Assembly: GCF_030936135.1 (NCBI RefSeq)
Contig: NC_082595.1
Location: 74,124,135 to 74,188,134, forward strand
Length of the DNA: 64,000 bases
Source of the DNA: Gavia stellata
Lineage: Eukaryota > Chordata > Aves > Gaviiformes > Gaviidae
Direction: 5' to 3'
Shown here: positions 54,801 to 62,007 of the stretch, in pieces
Numbering within the stretch: the stretch's first letter is position 1
Layout: each line of letters starts with the position of its first letter
The notes under the pieces: generated by a model
The model's input: the letters and a program-made list of their open reading frames with translations, nothing else
The model's database searches: none
Told to the model about the DNA's origin: nothing
Translations under genes and position numbers: made by a program

Positions 54801-57800
54801 ACTATGGAGAACTCCTAGAAGGAACTGTTTTTCCTTGCTGCTAGGGCTTTTATCATAAAAATTGATTGGTTTTCTAATGGCTTTGCATCTTCTTACTAGA
54901 CACTTGTCATGCCTAAGTCTAGGAAGGATTAAGCTAAACCTGTGTTTTCTCTTTTATTGTTGCTTTCCTTGCCATTTAGTGAAGGGTAAGTACATATGTT
55001 TACATATCACTTGCATGCAGACAGGGTTATGGGTTTTTTTAAGATGTCTTGAACAATTTGAAATAAATATCTTCTTTAAATTGTACCTAAGCTGTTGCTT
55101 GCTTTTGTATATAATCATTAAGTTATTTTTAGTCATTTCTGTCTTAGCTCCAGATCTTCTAATCAGTTCTACAGCTTAGAACTTAACCAATTCAAGTAAC
55201 CTATAGGATGGGTGCTAGTTCAATACTGGTGCAATTTTAACTTCAGCTTCTCCTTTCATCTCTTAGCTCAAAGCAGCTCTAAAAATACGTAGCGGTGTTT
55301 TCGTACCTCAGAATAATGAAAGTAAACAAATGAATTGATGTACATTTTAACTTATGATTAAGGCTCTGTCCGTTAGTGTAATTTTCTTGCATGTGGGAGA
55401 ACTTTCAGCTTGGACTTTCCAACTAACTGTTTCCATACTTTTAAATATCACTATTTTAAAGTAACTCTGACTTTCTGTAAAAGAACGGTAGACTTTGAAA
55501 ATTCGCTGACACATCCTCAGAAGACTTATGTTAGATAACTGCTTCCATATTGGTCTTATTCTGCTGCTGTTGCATGATTTTACAATATGGCGATATCTTG
55601 CCCCAATAACTCTTTCCTACTGGCTCCTGTAGGCCCTAACCCAAGACACTTGCATGCATCTCTGCCTTCCCTCCATTTAGTAGAGCTTATTTAAAAGGCA
55701 GAATAATCCTGTGACACGGATTAGCTTAAAAAATTCATTTAAGCTTTGAAGTAACAATTTGCTATCCTTGTCTAAAGTGACACATGAAAGTTTTGAGAAA
55801 TGGGGAGGGCATGCGATTGTAGAGATCTTCAGAAAGCTGTCATGCTTTGCTTTTGGTCTTTTCACATGAGTTTTGAAGAACTTGATGAAACATAGTTTCC
55901 AAAAATGTACTTTTCTGACCCCCCCCTTTTTTTTTCTTTCTAGATCTGGGGCTCCTTCTCCTCTGAGCAAGGTAAATACTGTCAATTGCTGTGCTAGTTC
56001 TTGTTCAGGTGGTATGCTTTAGAACATCTTAAGGGCATAAGGAGTTAAACTTCCATTTCCTAATCTGCTTTATAGATTTTGCCACCTAGGCCCTACCTAG
56101 GTGACAAAGTTGCATCTTTAAATGGCCTTGTAAATAATGGCCCCATAAAAGGACTTCGCTGATCTGAAGGGCTGTAATACTTACACCAGTGTGGGATTTG
56201 ATGGTCACGCTTTGTGAAAACATAAAAAATACCCATAGCTTTGTCTCAACTTTTTTCTTTAATCCTCATGTCAGTGAGAAACTTAATCCATACTATTTCT
56301 CCTCCAAATTCTTCACTCCATTTGCAGCTCTTTAGAAGAAAGTGCTGGCTCTTTTAAAACCATATTTATGTGAAAAGCCAAGAAAACTTTCATATGATAT
56401 ACCTAATTTCAGAATTGACCTTTATTAGTGAGACTGCTCACCTTAATCTAAAGCAAGAGTTGCCAGTGAAAACGTCTCAGTTGGAGTGTCGGATAAAGTA
56501 ATGAGCTTTACGGTGTTACCTGGTATCCCTGAAGCATTGCCAGGTGCCATAGTTCTGTGTCTAATAACAGGTGTTGTGCAGGAAAAACTCAATGAAAACT
56601 TCTGAATCTGAGGGAGACAGTTCAATGGTCTATTCTAGTGGAAGCTCTTAAATTTCTTTCCAAAGAGCACTTCTTTAAAAAAACAAACAAAAAACCCTCT
56701 TATCCAATACGGTAGCAGTTGGTGAGAACTACATTATGACTCAAACTGTTCTTAATGTTAAATAACCCCTTTTTCCCTGATTCACATGAAGAAATTGGAC
56801 CAATTTAGTCTCAAACCTTAGTAAAGGCTTGAGGACAATCTAGAAAGCTTGTATCCATCTCCTGCTAGAGTTGTGATAATGGGATGGCAGTAGCAGAACT
56901 CAGAAGAAAATTGCTTCAAACTTGCCATTCTTTTTCTTTCTTGGAAGTGGTCAGAATGGCAAACAGTACTAAACATAGGACTTGTTTCATAGGAAAAGGA
57001 TCTCTCTAGCGAGTGATATGCTGTAACAAAGCTTGTGGTATCTTTTAGAATTAAATTGAGACTCTTCAAGGTAACTTGAGTCTTCAAGTGCACAGAAGAG
57101 TTGCAGTATACTCTCCTGGGTGTCTTTCCTTGCCATACTTAAGGTATCTTCATCCAGAATTGGAGGAGGTAATGAAGCAAAATCACAGGCTGAGCTGTCT
57201 TTTGTATCTTCCCAAGGACTTAACCATTAGCACTGTTGATGGCTCTTAAAACTCTGCAGTCTGAAGGTTTGCGTAGACGCTTCTAACTTAGTTTCTAACC
57301 ATTTCTCTTCCATTTCTATGGTTAAGAGTACTAAGGTGCTGTTGTGGACAAACAGGTATTTCATTCCGTGGACAAAATGAAGGGTCTGACAGATGTAGAA
57401 ACAAATCCACAAAAATAATTAATTCCTGCCGTGTTCAGGATGGTCTAAAACTGAGAGGAGGGAGTTGCTGGAGAGCAAGCTATTTTCTTGGAACTTGCTG
57501 AGAATCCTTTGACACATAGGGACTGTTAGTTACCCTAATTGGGATTTTAAAAGATAGGTAAGGCAACTCCAGATCACAAGTCTCTGAGTTAGTTGCATAG
57601 ATGTTGGGTGAGTCTTGAAGCCAAGGGACTAAAGCTCATATGAGATGGGCCGCTGGTGTCTGCAGGTGCTCTGAATGCATGCAATAGGCATTTCTTCTTG
57701 AGCCAGGCATTGCTAGGTGGAGTCACCTTGGAGTTTCTCAACTCCACCACGCTCTGAAAACTTAGTCCAGTCTTCCTTGAATTCTTTCAAAGGGGGGAAC

Positions 57801-59265
57801 AGTTCACAATAAGATGACCTGATGTCAAAATTGGATTTTTGAAGTATGTGAATCTGTGCATGAGTTGTTCATGGAGAAATGCTGGTATATTGAAGGTATA
57901 TTTAAAATATTTCTCCAGTCTTCTCCAGCCACAACTGTTACATCTCCTAGTTCTACTCCAGCAAAAACTATTGATACATCTCCTCCAGTTGATCTTTTTG
58001 CAACTTCATCTACAGCTGCTCCAGTCAGGTAGGTTAAAAATGTAGATGCTTGATGTAGATGCCGAAGTCACACTTGTAACAGGAAGCTTGCCTGCAAGAT
58101 TTTGCTTACTTTACAGGTAGTGTACATCAGTATTGAATGGGCTACATTAATCTACCAGTATAGATCACAAATGAGCTCTAACGAAAAAAATAAAAATTGT
58201 GGCTACTCTGATTTGCTTTCAGTGTAGTAGTAATGTTGTACCATTCCCAACATAAACTTTTAATTGAATAGACTGAAATAATGTGCAAATCCAAAGTAAT
58301 CTTTGCTGACCTTCATTATTCTGTTTCTAAAACTGCTGAATTAAGATTCCTTTTCTTGCTGTTCAAATCAGTTCATGAAGCACAAAAATAATGAACTTTT
58401 GGAGGTAAAAATAAACATTGACCAATGAGAAAAATCTGAACCTTGCTTTCAAGTCAAAACCAGAACAAACTGCTGTTGCTCATTATAATGAGCAGAAATT
58501 AAAGAACTCTAGACATGTAAAAGCTCTAAGCTTGAACCAAAAGTCTGAAGACGTGACTAACTTCAGTTAAATGTCACGTGAAGTACTTCACTGAAGAAAG
58601 AGCTTCTATTGTTTATTATTCAAATGTTTTAGATGAACAAGACCTTATTTCCTAAGGAAATAACTGGCTGGCTTAAGCCATAGAAGTTTTACGAACTCTG
58701 TTCTACCTAATGTGTATTTATTGCTTGCAAATGAGGGTTTCTTGCTTTCTGACATGGCACAATGAAATATTTAAGTAGAATGGAGCTGTTTTCAGTTGCA
58801 GCAGTTATTTGCTCTGTTCCTAGCGGCCACCTGGGATTTTGATTTTTGGTTTTGAGGTTTTTGTTTGTTTTTTTGTTTTGTTTGTTTAGGATTGTAAAAG
58901 TCTCATAGATCTGTTACAATACAAGTAATGGACATAAGTTAAGGTCCCATGCTGGGGTGTAATGTATACTTGGCACTTAATGCAGTAGAGGCGTTTATAG
59001 CCACTGCTCTAATCCTAAGGCCTGAAAAAAATGTGTCTCTCAATGGTTTCATCAGTCATCCAAACTAAGGGTAATTCCTACAATGCAGTCATGATTTTTT
59101 TAAAATTTTATTAAAACAGACAAATTCCTCCAGTATTTAATATCTCTCTTCCTTTCCTTGGCAGCTCTTCCAAACCATCCAGTGATCTTCTGGACCTTCA
59201 GCCAGATTTTGCTGCTACTGGGCAGGCAGCTCCAGCAGCCCCTGCTGGAGCCACTTCATGGGGAG
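21681..59265 (+). CDS. SNAP91: SNAP91 (AP180) clathrin coat assembly protein, 5' part, 12 coding exons, continues beyond window
   Basis: AP180 is the neuron-enriched clathrin adaptor that binds PI(4,5)P2 and clathrin/AP-2 during synaptic vesicle endocytosis. The joined exons (21681-21810, 41557-41699, 42789-42864, 44662-44764, 46740-46833, 48085-48196, 49622-49728, 50871-50912, 54508-54578, 55944-55971, 57919-58028, 59165-59265) total 1,117 nt, or 372 codons plus one base, without a stop and with GT-AG at every junction. The start [19 protein letters not shown], and [13 protein letters not shown] around residue 160, are AP180-type; the paralogue PICALM differs here. The ANTH domain spans about residues 1-290, with the lipid-binding residues K28, K38, K40 and H41. 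Residues 300-372 are low-complexity Ser/Pro/Ala with a VDLF motif (326-329) and a DLLDL motif (346-350). The family is usually about 900 residues, so more than half lies to the right. The start has A at -3. Confidence 0.97.
23284..23323. repeat. Palindromic TA/CA microsatellite, 17-bp arms
   Basis: TATATATACACACACAT (23284-23300), a 6-nt loop, and its exact reverse complement at 23307-23323. A TG-repeat lead-in lies at 23266-23277. The structure can fold as a hairpin or cruciform. Confidence 0.9.
27980..28290 (+). mobile_element. Diverged avian ERV-like LTR fragment
   Basis: The block reads as a worn copy of a bird LTR type I recognise. In order it has GCCTCTGTATGAAGAGACCAG, CATGCCTGACACAGCCGG, CTCCAAAATGGACCC, a TATA-like GTATTTAAGAAAA near 28119-28131, ACCACCAAGGTCAG, and GGAGCAGATATCTCTTGCAG followed by CCTGTGGAAGAGACC. 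In intact members the TATA-like box and the repeated GGAGCAG...CTGCAGCCCGTGG units lie in this order. Both ends are unclear and no target duplication was found. The GC-richer DNA from about 27540 to 28460 may belong to it. Confidence 0.6.
30426..31320 (+). mobile_element. CR1 LINE, long 3' fragment in SNAP91 intron, sense orientation
   Basis: This is a 5'-truncated CR1 of about 0.9 kb. It begins within the reverse-transcriptase region (GCTCTGCAGAGGGATCTGG) and ends with TTGGACTTGATGATCTTACAG and a doubled ATTCTGTG tail at 31320. It is clearly younger than the copy at 1117-1626, because its reading frame is intact. A short insertion with a T-run (TGGTTTCTGGTTTTTTTTTT, about 31240-31260) lies in the 3' UTR. 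CR1 makes no reliable target duplication, and none was seen. Confidence 0.97.
30511..31209 (+). pseudogene. CR1 ORF2 remnant: C-terminal part of reverse transcriptase, open but 5'-truncated
   Basis: The frame is 232 codons with no stop. It covers the end of the CR1 ORF2 polyprotein: the late reverse-transcriptase/thumb region (motifs [49 protein letters not shown]) and the conserved C-terminal tail ([18 protein letters not shown]) ending in a natural stop. The endonuclease and the catalytic FADD-type palm motif lie upstream of the truncation and are missing, so it cannot support transposition. It is transcribed only as part of the SNAP91 intron. The frame at 30367-31017 on the minus strand is an antisense shadow. 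Confidence 0.9.
33045..33224 (+). mobile_element. CR1 LINE 3' tail, different subfamily
   Basis: It begins TACTGGAACAGGTTGCCCAG and continues through the GTTGTGGATGCCC, GGAAGTGTTCAAAGCCAGG and TTGGATGGG blocks. It ends with GATCTTTAAGGTCCCTTCCA and the doubled ATTCTATG tail. The 3' sequence and tail differ from the other two CR1 copies, so it is a separate subfamily and a separate insertion. Confidence 0.95.
37522..37558. repeat. Perfect 13-bp inverted repeat with 11-nt loop
   Basis: AATAAGAGAGATT at 37522-37534 is matched exactly by AATCTCTCTTATT at 37546-37558. It sits between two A-rich stretches (37453-37475 and 37559-37570) within the SNAP91 intron. It could be a small AT-rich hairpin, the remains of a transposon end pair, or chance. 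It is too short on its own for a typical microRNA precursor. Confidence 0.75.
41557..41699 (+). CDS. SNAP91: SNAP91 coding exon 2
   Basis: 143 nt between TTTTACAG and GAG|GTAAGT. It encodes Tyr44 (joined codon) to Glu91, the second part of the ANTH helical core, including the strongly conserved [18 protein letters not shown] stretch. It ends in phase 0. Confidence 0.96.
41700..42788 (+). other. SNAP91: SNAP91 intron, 1.1 kb
   Basis: GTAAGT to TTGCAG. No repeat or further exon recognised. Confidence 0.85.
42789..42864 (+). CDS. SNAP91: SNAP91 coding exon 3
   Basis: 76 nt encoding residues 92-116 and the first base of Gly117 ([18 protein letters not shown] and following). The donor is CATG|GTAAGC. 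This is the conserved ANTH core, nearly identical between AP180 and PICALM. Confidence 0.96.
42865..44661 (+). other. SNAP91: SNAP91 intron, 1.8 kb
   Basis: GTAAGC to TTTTGCAG. No mobile element or additional exon recognised. Confidence 0.85.
44662..44764 (+). CDS. SNAP91: SNAP91 coding exon 4
   Basis: 103 nt encoding Gly117 to Lys150 and two bases of Gly151. It contains the [18 protein letters not shown] motif of the ANTH domain. The donor is AAAGG|GTAAGC, so the Gly151 codon is split 2+1 with the next exon. Confidence 0.96.
44765..46739 (+). other. SNAP91: SNAP91 intron, 2.0 kb
   Basis: GTAAGC to CTTGCAG. It contains a 24-bp tandem duplication at 46187-46234. Nothing else was recognised. 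Confidence 0.85.
46187..46234. repeat. 24-bp tandem duplication, two copies
   Basis: Two adjacent copies of AGTACCCAGGAATACTGAGG plus AAAG, differing by a single C/T. It is a recent local duplication about 500 bases before coding exon 5. Confidence 0.92.
46740..46833 (+). CDS. SNAP91: SNAP91 coding exon 5
   Basis: 94 nt completing Gly151 and encoding up to Asp182 ([20 protein letters not shown], then [11 protein letters not shown]). It ends in phase 0 at GAT|GTATGT. The [13 protein letters not shown] segment is one of the clearest AP180-versus-PICALM differences. The open frame continues a little into the intron, but splicing here is required to reach the [10 protein letters not shown] segment. 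Confidence 0.95.
46834..48084 (+). other. SNAP91: SNAP91 intron, 1.3 kb
   Basis: GTATGT to TTTGTAG. No repeat or additional exon recognised. Confidence 0.85.
48085..48196 (+). CDS. SNAP91: SNAP91 coding exon 6
   Basis: 112 nt encoding residues 183-219 and the first base of Glu220. It includes [20 protein letters not shown] and [11 protein letters not shown], a conserved helical part of the ANTH domain. In the PICALM crystal structures the corresponding C-terminal ANTH helices contact R-SNAREs such as VAMP2/VAMP8. The donor is CTAG|GTAAGT. Confidence 0.96.
48197..49621 (+). other. SNAP91: SNAP91 intron, 1.4 kb
   Basis: GTAAGT to TCTCTAG. A 75-codon open frame at 49061-49288 has no domain and no suitable splice sites in frame. 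No repeat recognised. Confidence 0.8.
49622..49728 (+). CDS. SNAP91: SNAP91 coding exon 7
   Basis: 107 nt encoding Glu220 to Glu255 ([20 protein letters not shown], then [15 protein letters not shown]). It is a basic amphipathic helix region of the ANTH domain. It ends in phase 0 at GAG|GTAAGT. Confidence 0.96.
49729..50870 (+). other. SNAP91: SNAP91 intron, 1.1 kb
   Basis: GTAAGT to TATCCACAG. Nothing further recognised. Confidence 0.85.
50871..50912 (+). CDS. SNAP91: SNAP91 coding exon 8 (42 nt)
   Basis: This short exon encodes exactly 14 residues, [14 protein letters not shown] (256-269). Both its ends are in phase 0, so skipping it would not shift the frame. It is too short to appear as an independent open frame. 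Acceptor and donor are strong (CCACAG and CAG|GTAAGC), and the peptide is highly conserved in the AP180/PICALM family. Confidence 0.95.
50913..54507 (+). other. SNAP91: SNAP91 intron, 3.6 kb
   Basis: GTAAGC to TTTCAAG. It contains a probable minus-strand CR1 tail near 52170-52225. No further exon recognised. Confidence 0.85.
52170..52225 (-). mobile_element. Possible short CR1 3' remnant, minus strand
   Basis: GGAAGGAAGGCATCTACAAC followed by AATCATCTAGTCCAACTGCC resembles the reverse complement of the GGTTGGACTAGATGATCT...CCTTCC end of older CR1 subfamilies. The terminal octamers are missing and the match is short. Confidence 0.45.
54508..54578 (+). CDS. SNAP91: SNAP91 coding exon 9, end of the ANTH domain
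   Basis: 71 nt encoding residues 270-292 ([20 protein letters not shown] and following) and two bases of Lys293. The acceptor is CAAG with a moderate pyrimidine tract. The donor is AACAA|GTAGGT. The last codon is AA|A when spliced. Unspliced RNA reads AAG then TAG, so an in-frame stop follows at once. The next GT, four bases later, would also place the TAG inside the exon. Confidence 0.95.
54579..55943 (+). other. SNAP91: SNAP91 intron, 1.4 kb
   Basis: GTAGGT to CTTTCTAG, the acceptor preceded by a very long C/T tract (about 55920-55943). The 105-codon open frame at 54862-55179 has no domain. No repeat recognised. No clear AATAAA close to the start that would suggest intronic polyadenylation was pinned down. 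Confidence 0.8.
55944..55971 (+). CDS. SNAP91: SNAP91 coding exon 10 (28-nt microexon)
   Basis: It encodes the last base of Lys293 and then SGAPSPLSK (294-302). It links the ANTH domain to the disordered region. The length is not a multiple of three: it begins with one base of a split codon and ends in phase 0, so skipping it alone would shift the frame, while skipping it together with coding exon 9 (99 nt) would not. The donor AAG|GTAAAT is weak; the acceptor is strong. Confidence 0.93.
55972..57918 (+). other. SNAP91: SNAP91 intron, 1.9 kb
   Basis: GTAAAT to TTTCTCCAG. No repeat or alternative exon recognised, although mammals splice variably in this part of the gene. Confidence 0.8.
57919..58028 (+). 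CDS. SNAP91: SNAP91 coding exon 11
   Basis: 110 nt encoding residues 303-338 and two bases of Ser339: [20 protein letters not shown] then [16 protein letters not shown]. It is Ser/Thr/Pro-rich and disordered. VDLF (326-329) is a DLF-type motif of the kind that binds AP-2 and clathrin. Thr310 matches by position the threonine reported to carry phosphorylated O-GlcNAc in rat AP180. The donor is TCAG|GTAGGT; reading on would meet TAG at once. The open frame at 57839-58045 is a shifted shadow. Confidence 0.94.
58029..59164 (+). other. SNAP91: SNAP91 intron, 1.1 kb
   Basis: GTAGGT to CCTTGGCAG. It has a T-rich stretch with repeated TTTGTTTG near 58850-58890. Nothing else recognised. Confidence 0.8.
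59165..59265 (+). CDS. SNAP91: SNAP91 coding exon 12, last one in the window
   Basis: 101 nt encoding Ser339 (joined codon) to Gly372 and the first base of codon 373: [19 protein letters not shown], then an Ala/Pro-rich run ending TSWG. DLLDL (346-350) is a DLL-type clathrin-binding motif. The donor GGAG|GTAGAG is weak. The next family segment, GDLLGEDSL, must lie in an exon beyond the window. The open frame at 59158-59394 is in another frame. Confidence 0.93.
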
Positions 59266-61118
59266 GTAGAGAAACCTCACTGTCAGCATCTCTTCTTGCA
59301 GTCTCCGTCTTCTTGCCTGGCTGAACTGAAACCTGGCTCTTTCTCTGCTAGCACAGGATGTTCCCAGCTCACTCCCAGGCTTCTGCTGACCTGACAGTCA
59401 GGCATCCCTTTGCAGCACAAGGCTACTCCTTTTTCCAGGGATATGCATAATAGTATAAGCTGCTTATAAGGGCCTGACTGCAAAGCTGGGGGGAGACAGG
59501 ATTATGTGACTAAAAGTGAGCAGGAAGGGAATGGCTGAAGGTGAACAGGTAGGGTAGGCACTTTAGAAGAAGTAGAACTGTTCATGTGCTTTTTGGCAAG
59601 GTTAGGGCAGAAATCAAGTCGTCTTTTCATAAAGCAAAGCCCACAGACCAAAAATATCTTTTAAAACAAAAATGCATCTAAAGCCAGTGGTGGCAAATTA
59701 CTTCTGCTGCAAGTGTGATTACCTCTGACAACCCTTAACGTATTTTATTAAAATCTTCCTTGTCTGCTTAGACTAATAATATGAAAATAGAAGTAGAGGG
59801 CTTATTGCTTTCAGATAGGAATACCTAACCAGCTCTCTGAAATCTGAGCTCTGTGGTGAACTGAACCTGTTGTTCCAGGCAGCACTAGCAGCTGGTGATC
59901 TGAAGAGGACCGCCATAGATGTAGGCAATGTTCATTCCTGTCCTGTGAAGACAAGGAATTAGGCCAGTAAATGTGATTTAACTTGCATAGTTGTAAAGCT
60001 ACTGTGGTGTAATCTTAAGAGATCTTCATTTGTGTGGCAGCTTAATGAACTCATCAGCCCTCTCATGGCAGAAATGCTACACTGACTCATGCAGACTCTG
60101 CTATGAACGCTAATACTGGGTACTAGTGGCTTCTGCATTTGCTATTTCTGTTCTTAGCTTTAGTTCATTAAAGATGACATTGTATCTCAGCCACTTTGTT
60201 ATGAGAAGATAGCTATGGCTGTCTCATAGACCATGTTTTGCATAATCGTATTTAATCTGTTGAATTGAATATTTTTTTTGCAGAAGTGTCAATTTTATTG
60301 ACTGAAATGTAATCTTACCCAGAAAGCAAGACCAAAGAGTCATCAATTCTAGGATGTCTGGGACTAATTATTCTGCAATTTTTTGATTGCGTCCTATTTG
60401 TCTTGTTTTTTCATGGCCAAGTACTGGAACACAAGCTTTTGAGATGTTCAAAAAAGCTCAGGCCTCTCAGCTAACTTTTTTAAGCAGTTGCTCATTTATG
60501 CAGAGTAAATAGCCATTAATATTGTAAAATACTGATTCACATTGCAATTAAAAGCTGATTTATTTGGTTTTTTGCTTTGCTCTTTTGGACAGAGCACCTG
60601 TAGTTTGGAACTTAGGTGTTTATACTCTTCTGAATTACTGAAAACTTTAAAATTTACTAGTAATGCATCTGGTCCTCTTATTCCACAATGGAAAAGGACA
60701 GCTAACTTTTTGCCTTTGGCCAGGCAAACCTCATCAAGTATACTTCAGTCTTATCTTTCAGAATAGCATTTTGGTAACTTGGTAAGCTTCAAGTTTGTCT
60801 GCTTTACTGCTGGCAGGAGTCCAGATATGATGACCTGTTACCACACTGGAATCTTGCTTTTTTCTTTTTTTTCTTTTTTAAACTTTTAAATAATTGCCAA
60901 ACACCATGTCAGACATGCATAAATTGAGAACTGGAATGGCTTTGTTGTGAAAATGCTGAAATTTCCAGTCATGTTTCATCTAGTAAGGAGAAAACCTTTG
61001 AGCCTGTGTTAAGGGTTGCTTTTTTAATTTACTTATTTAAACTAAATCTGCAGGATGAAACCAGTAGTCATTATAAATTCTATGGTCTCATAGGTACTAC
61101 AGACCCTTCTAATTAGTG

Positions 61119-61633
61119 CAGGTGAAGGCCACATCAGGAATACTGCATCCAGTTCTGGGCTCTCCTGTTTAAGGGAGAGGGGGTTGGCAGGGGGCTACCA
61201 GGACTCCAGGGACCTAGAGCACATCTCTGCAGAGAGAGGTTGAGGGAGCTGGGCCTCTGTCATCATCTGGCAAAGAGGAGGCTAAAGGGGACTCTTAATA
61301 GTGGCCTGCAATTACTTGAAGGGGAGTTACAGAGCAGAGCCAAAATTTTCTTGGAATCACAGAGTCACAGAATTCATTGGAAATGACAGTTGATTATAAT
61401 GAAGGGTAATAACAACAGATTGCAGCTTCAGAGATTGATTGGATGTGAGGAAAAAATTACTTCACTTGGAGAGTAGGGCAGTACTGGAGCAGATCACCAA
61501 TGTGAGCTAGTGGACTCGCCATTCCTGGAGATTTTTCAAGACCTGACTAGGCAAAGCCATGACTGCCCTGATTTGGTGTTAGGCGTAATGTTGTTCTGAG
61601 CAGGAGGCTGGACAAGATGGCCTTCCTTCCACG
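61119..61633 (+). mobile_element. Old CR1 LINE fragment
   Basis: GGTGAAGGCCACATCAGGAA, ATACTGCATCCAGTTCTGGG, GAGAGGTTGAGGGAGCTGGG, TACTTGAAGGGGAGTTACAG and, at the end, GAGCAGGAGGCTGGACAAGA are all CR1 ORF2/3' UTR blocks, in the right order on the + strand. The copy is much more diverged than the ones at 1117 and 30426, and its reading frame is broken. It lacks the terminal octamers. A stretch at about 61355-61385 looks foreign to it. Confidence 0.85.
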
Positions 61634-61937
61634 CAGGACTTCTGGGAAGATGTATAACAGTGTCTCTCTGCTACTTGAGCTTCTTCCTAATCTGTAGAAC
61701 TCTTCTGGCCCACAGCAAGTTAACATGGCAACTCATGAGAAAGAAGCAGTAGGGGGAGGAAGCTGGAAGAATTGCTGCAGTTCAGAATAGCTAGGAAGAT
61801 GTGAATATCAAATACTTCAAGATGCAGCATCAAACTGGCACTTTGAATGTCAGATAAACCTCAGGAATACATCACCAACAAATGATCCTGCTTTCTCAGT
61901 CTCACTGGCAGCGTGGATTCTATGTATTCTGGCATAT

Positions 61938-62007
61938 ACTGTATATTTGGTATTGTACACTGTATATTTAGTGGTATATGCAGTACACTGTGTATTTTGT
62001 TGTATAC
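61938..62007. repeat. Imperfect tandem repeat of ACTGTATATTT-type units
   Basis: Three units begin ACTGTATATTTGG, ACTGTATATTTAG and ACTGTGTATTTTG and end in GTAC or ATAC, with lengths 21, 28 and 21. TA/TG-rich. Confidence 0.65.

Noticed and set aside
21681..59265. PICALM instead of SNAP91
   Set aside because: The N terminus and the [13 protein letters not shown] and ATTVTSP segments match AP180. PICALM has different residues at these places and a different region after the ANTH domain.
59158..59394. 78-codon open frame over coding exon 12
   Set aside because: It is shifted relative to the SNAP91 frame and has no start or splice support; a shadow.
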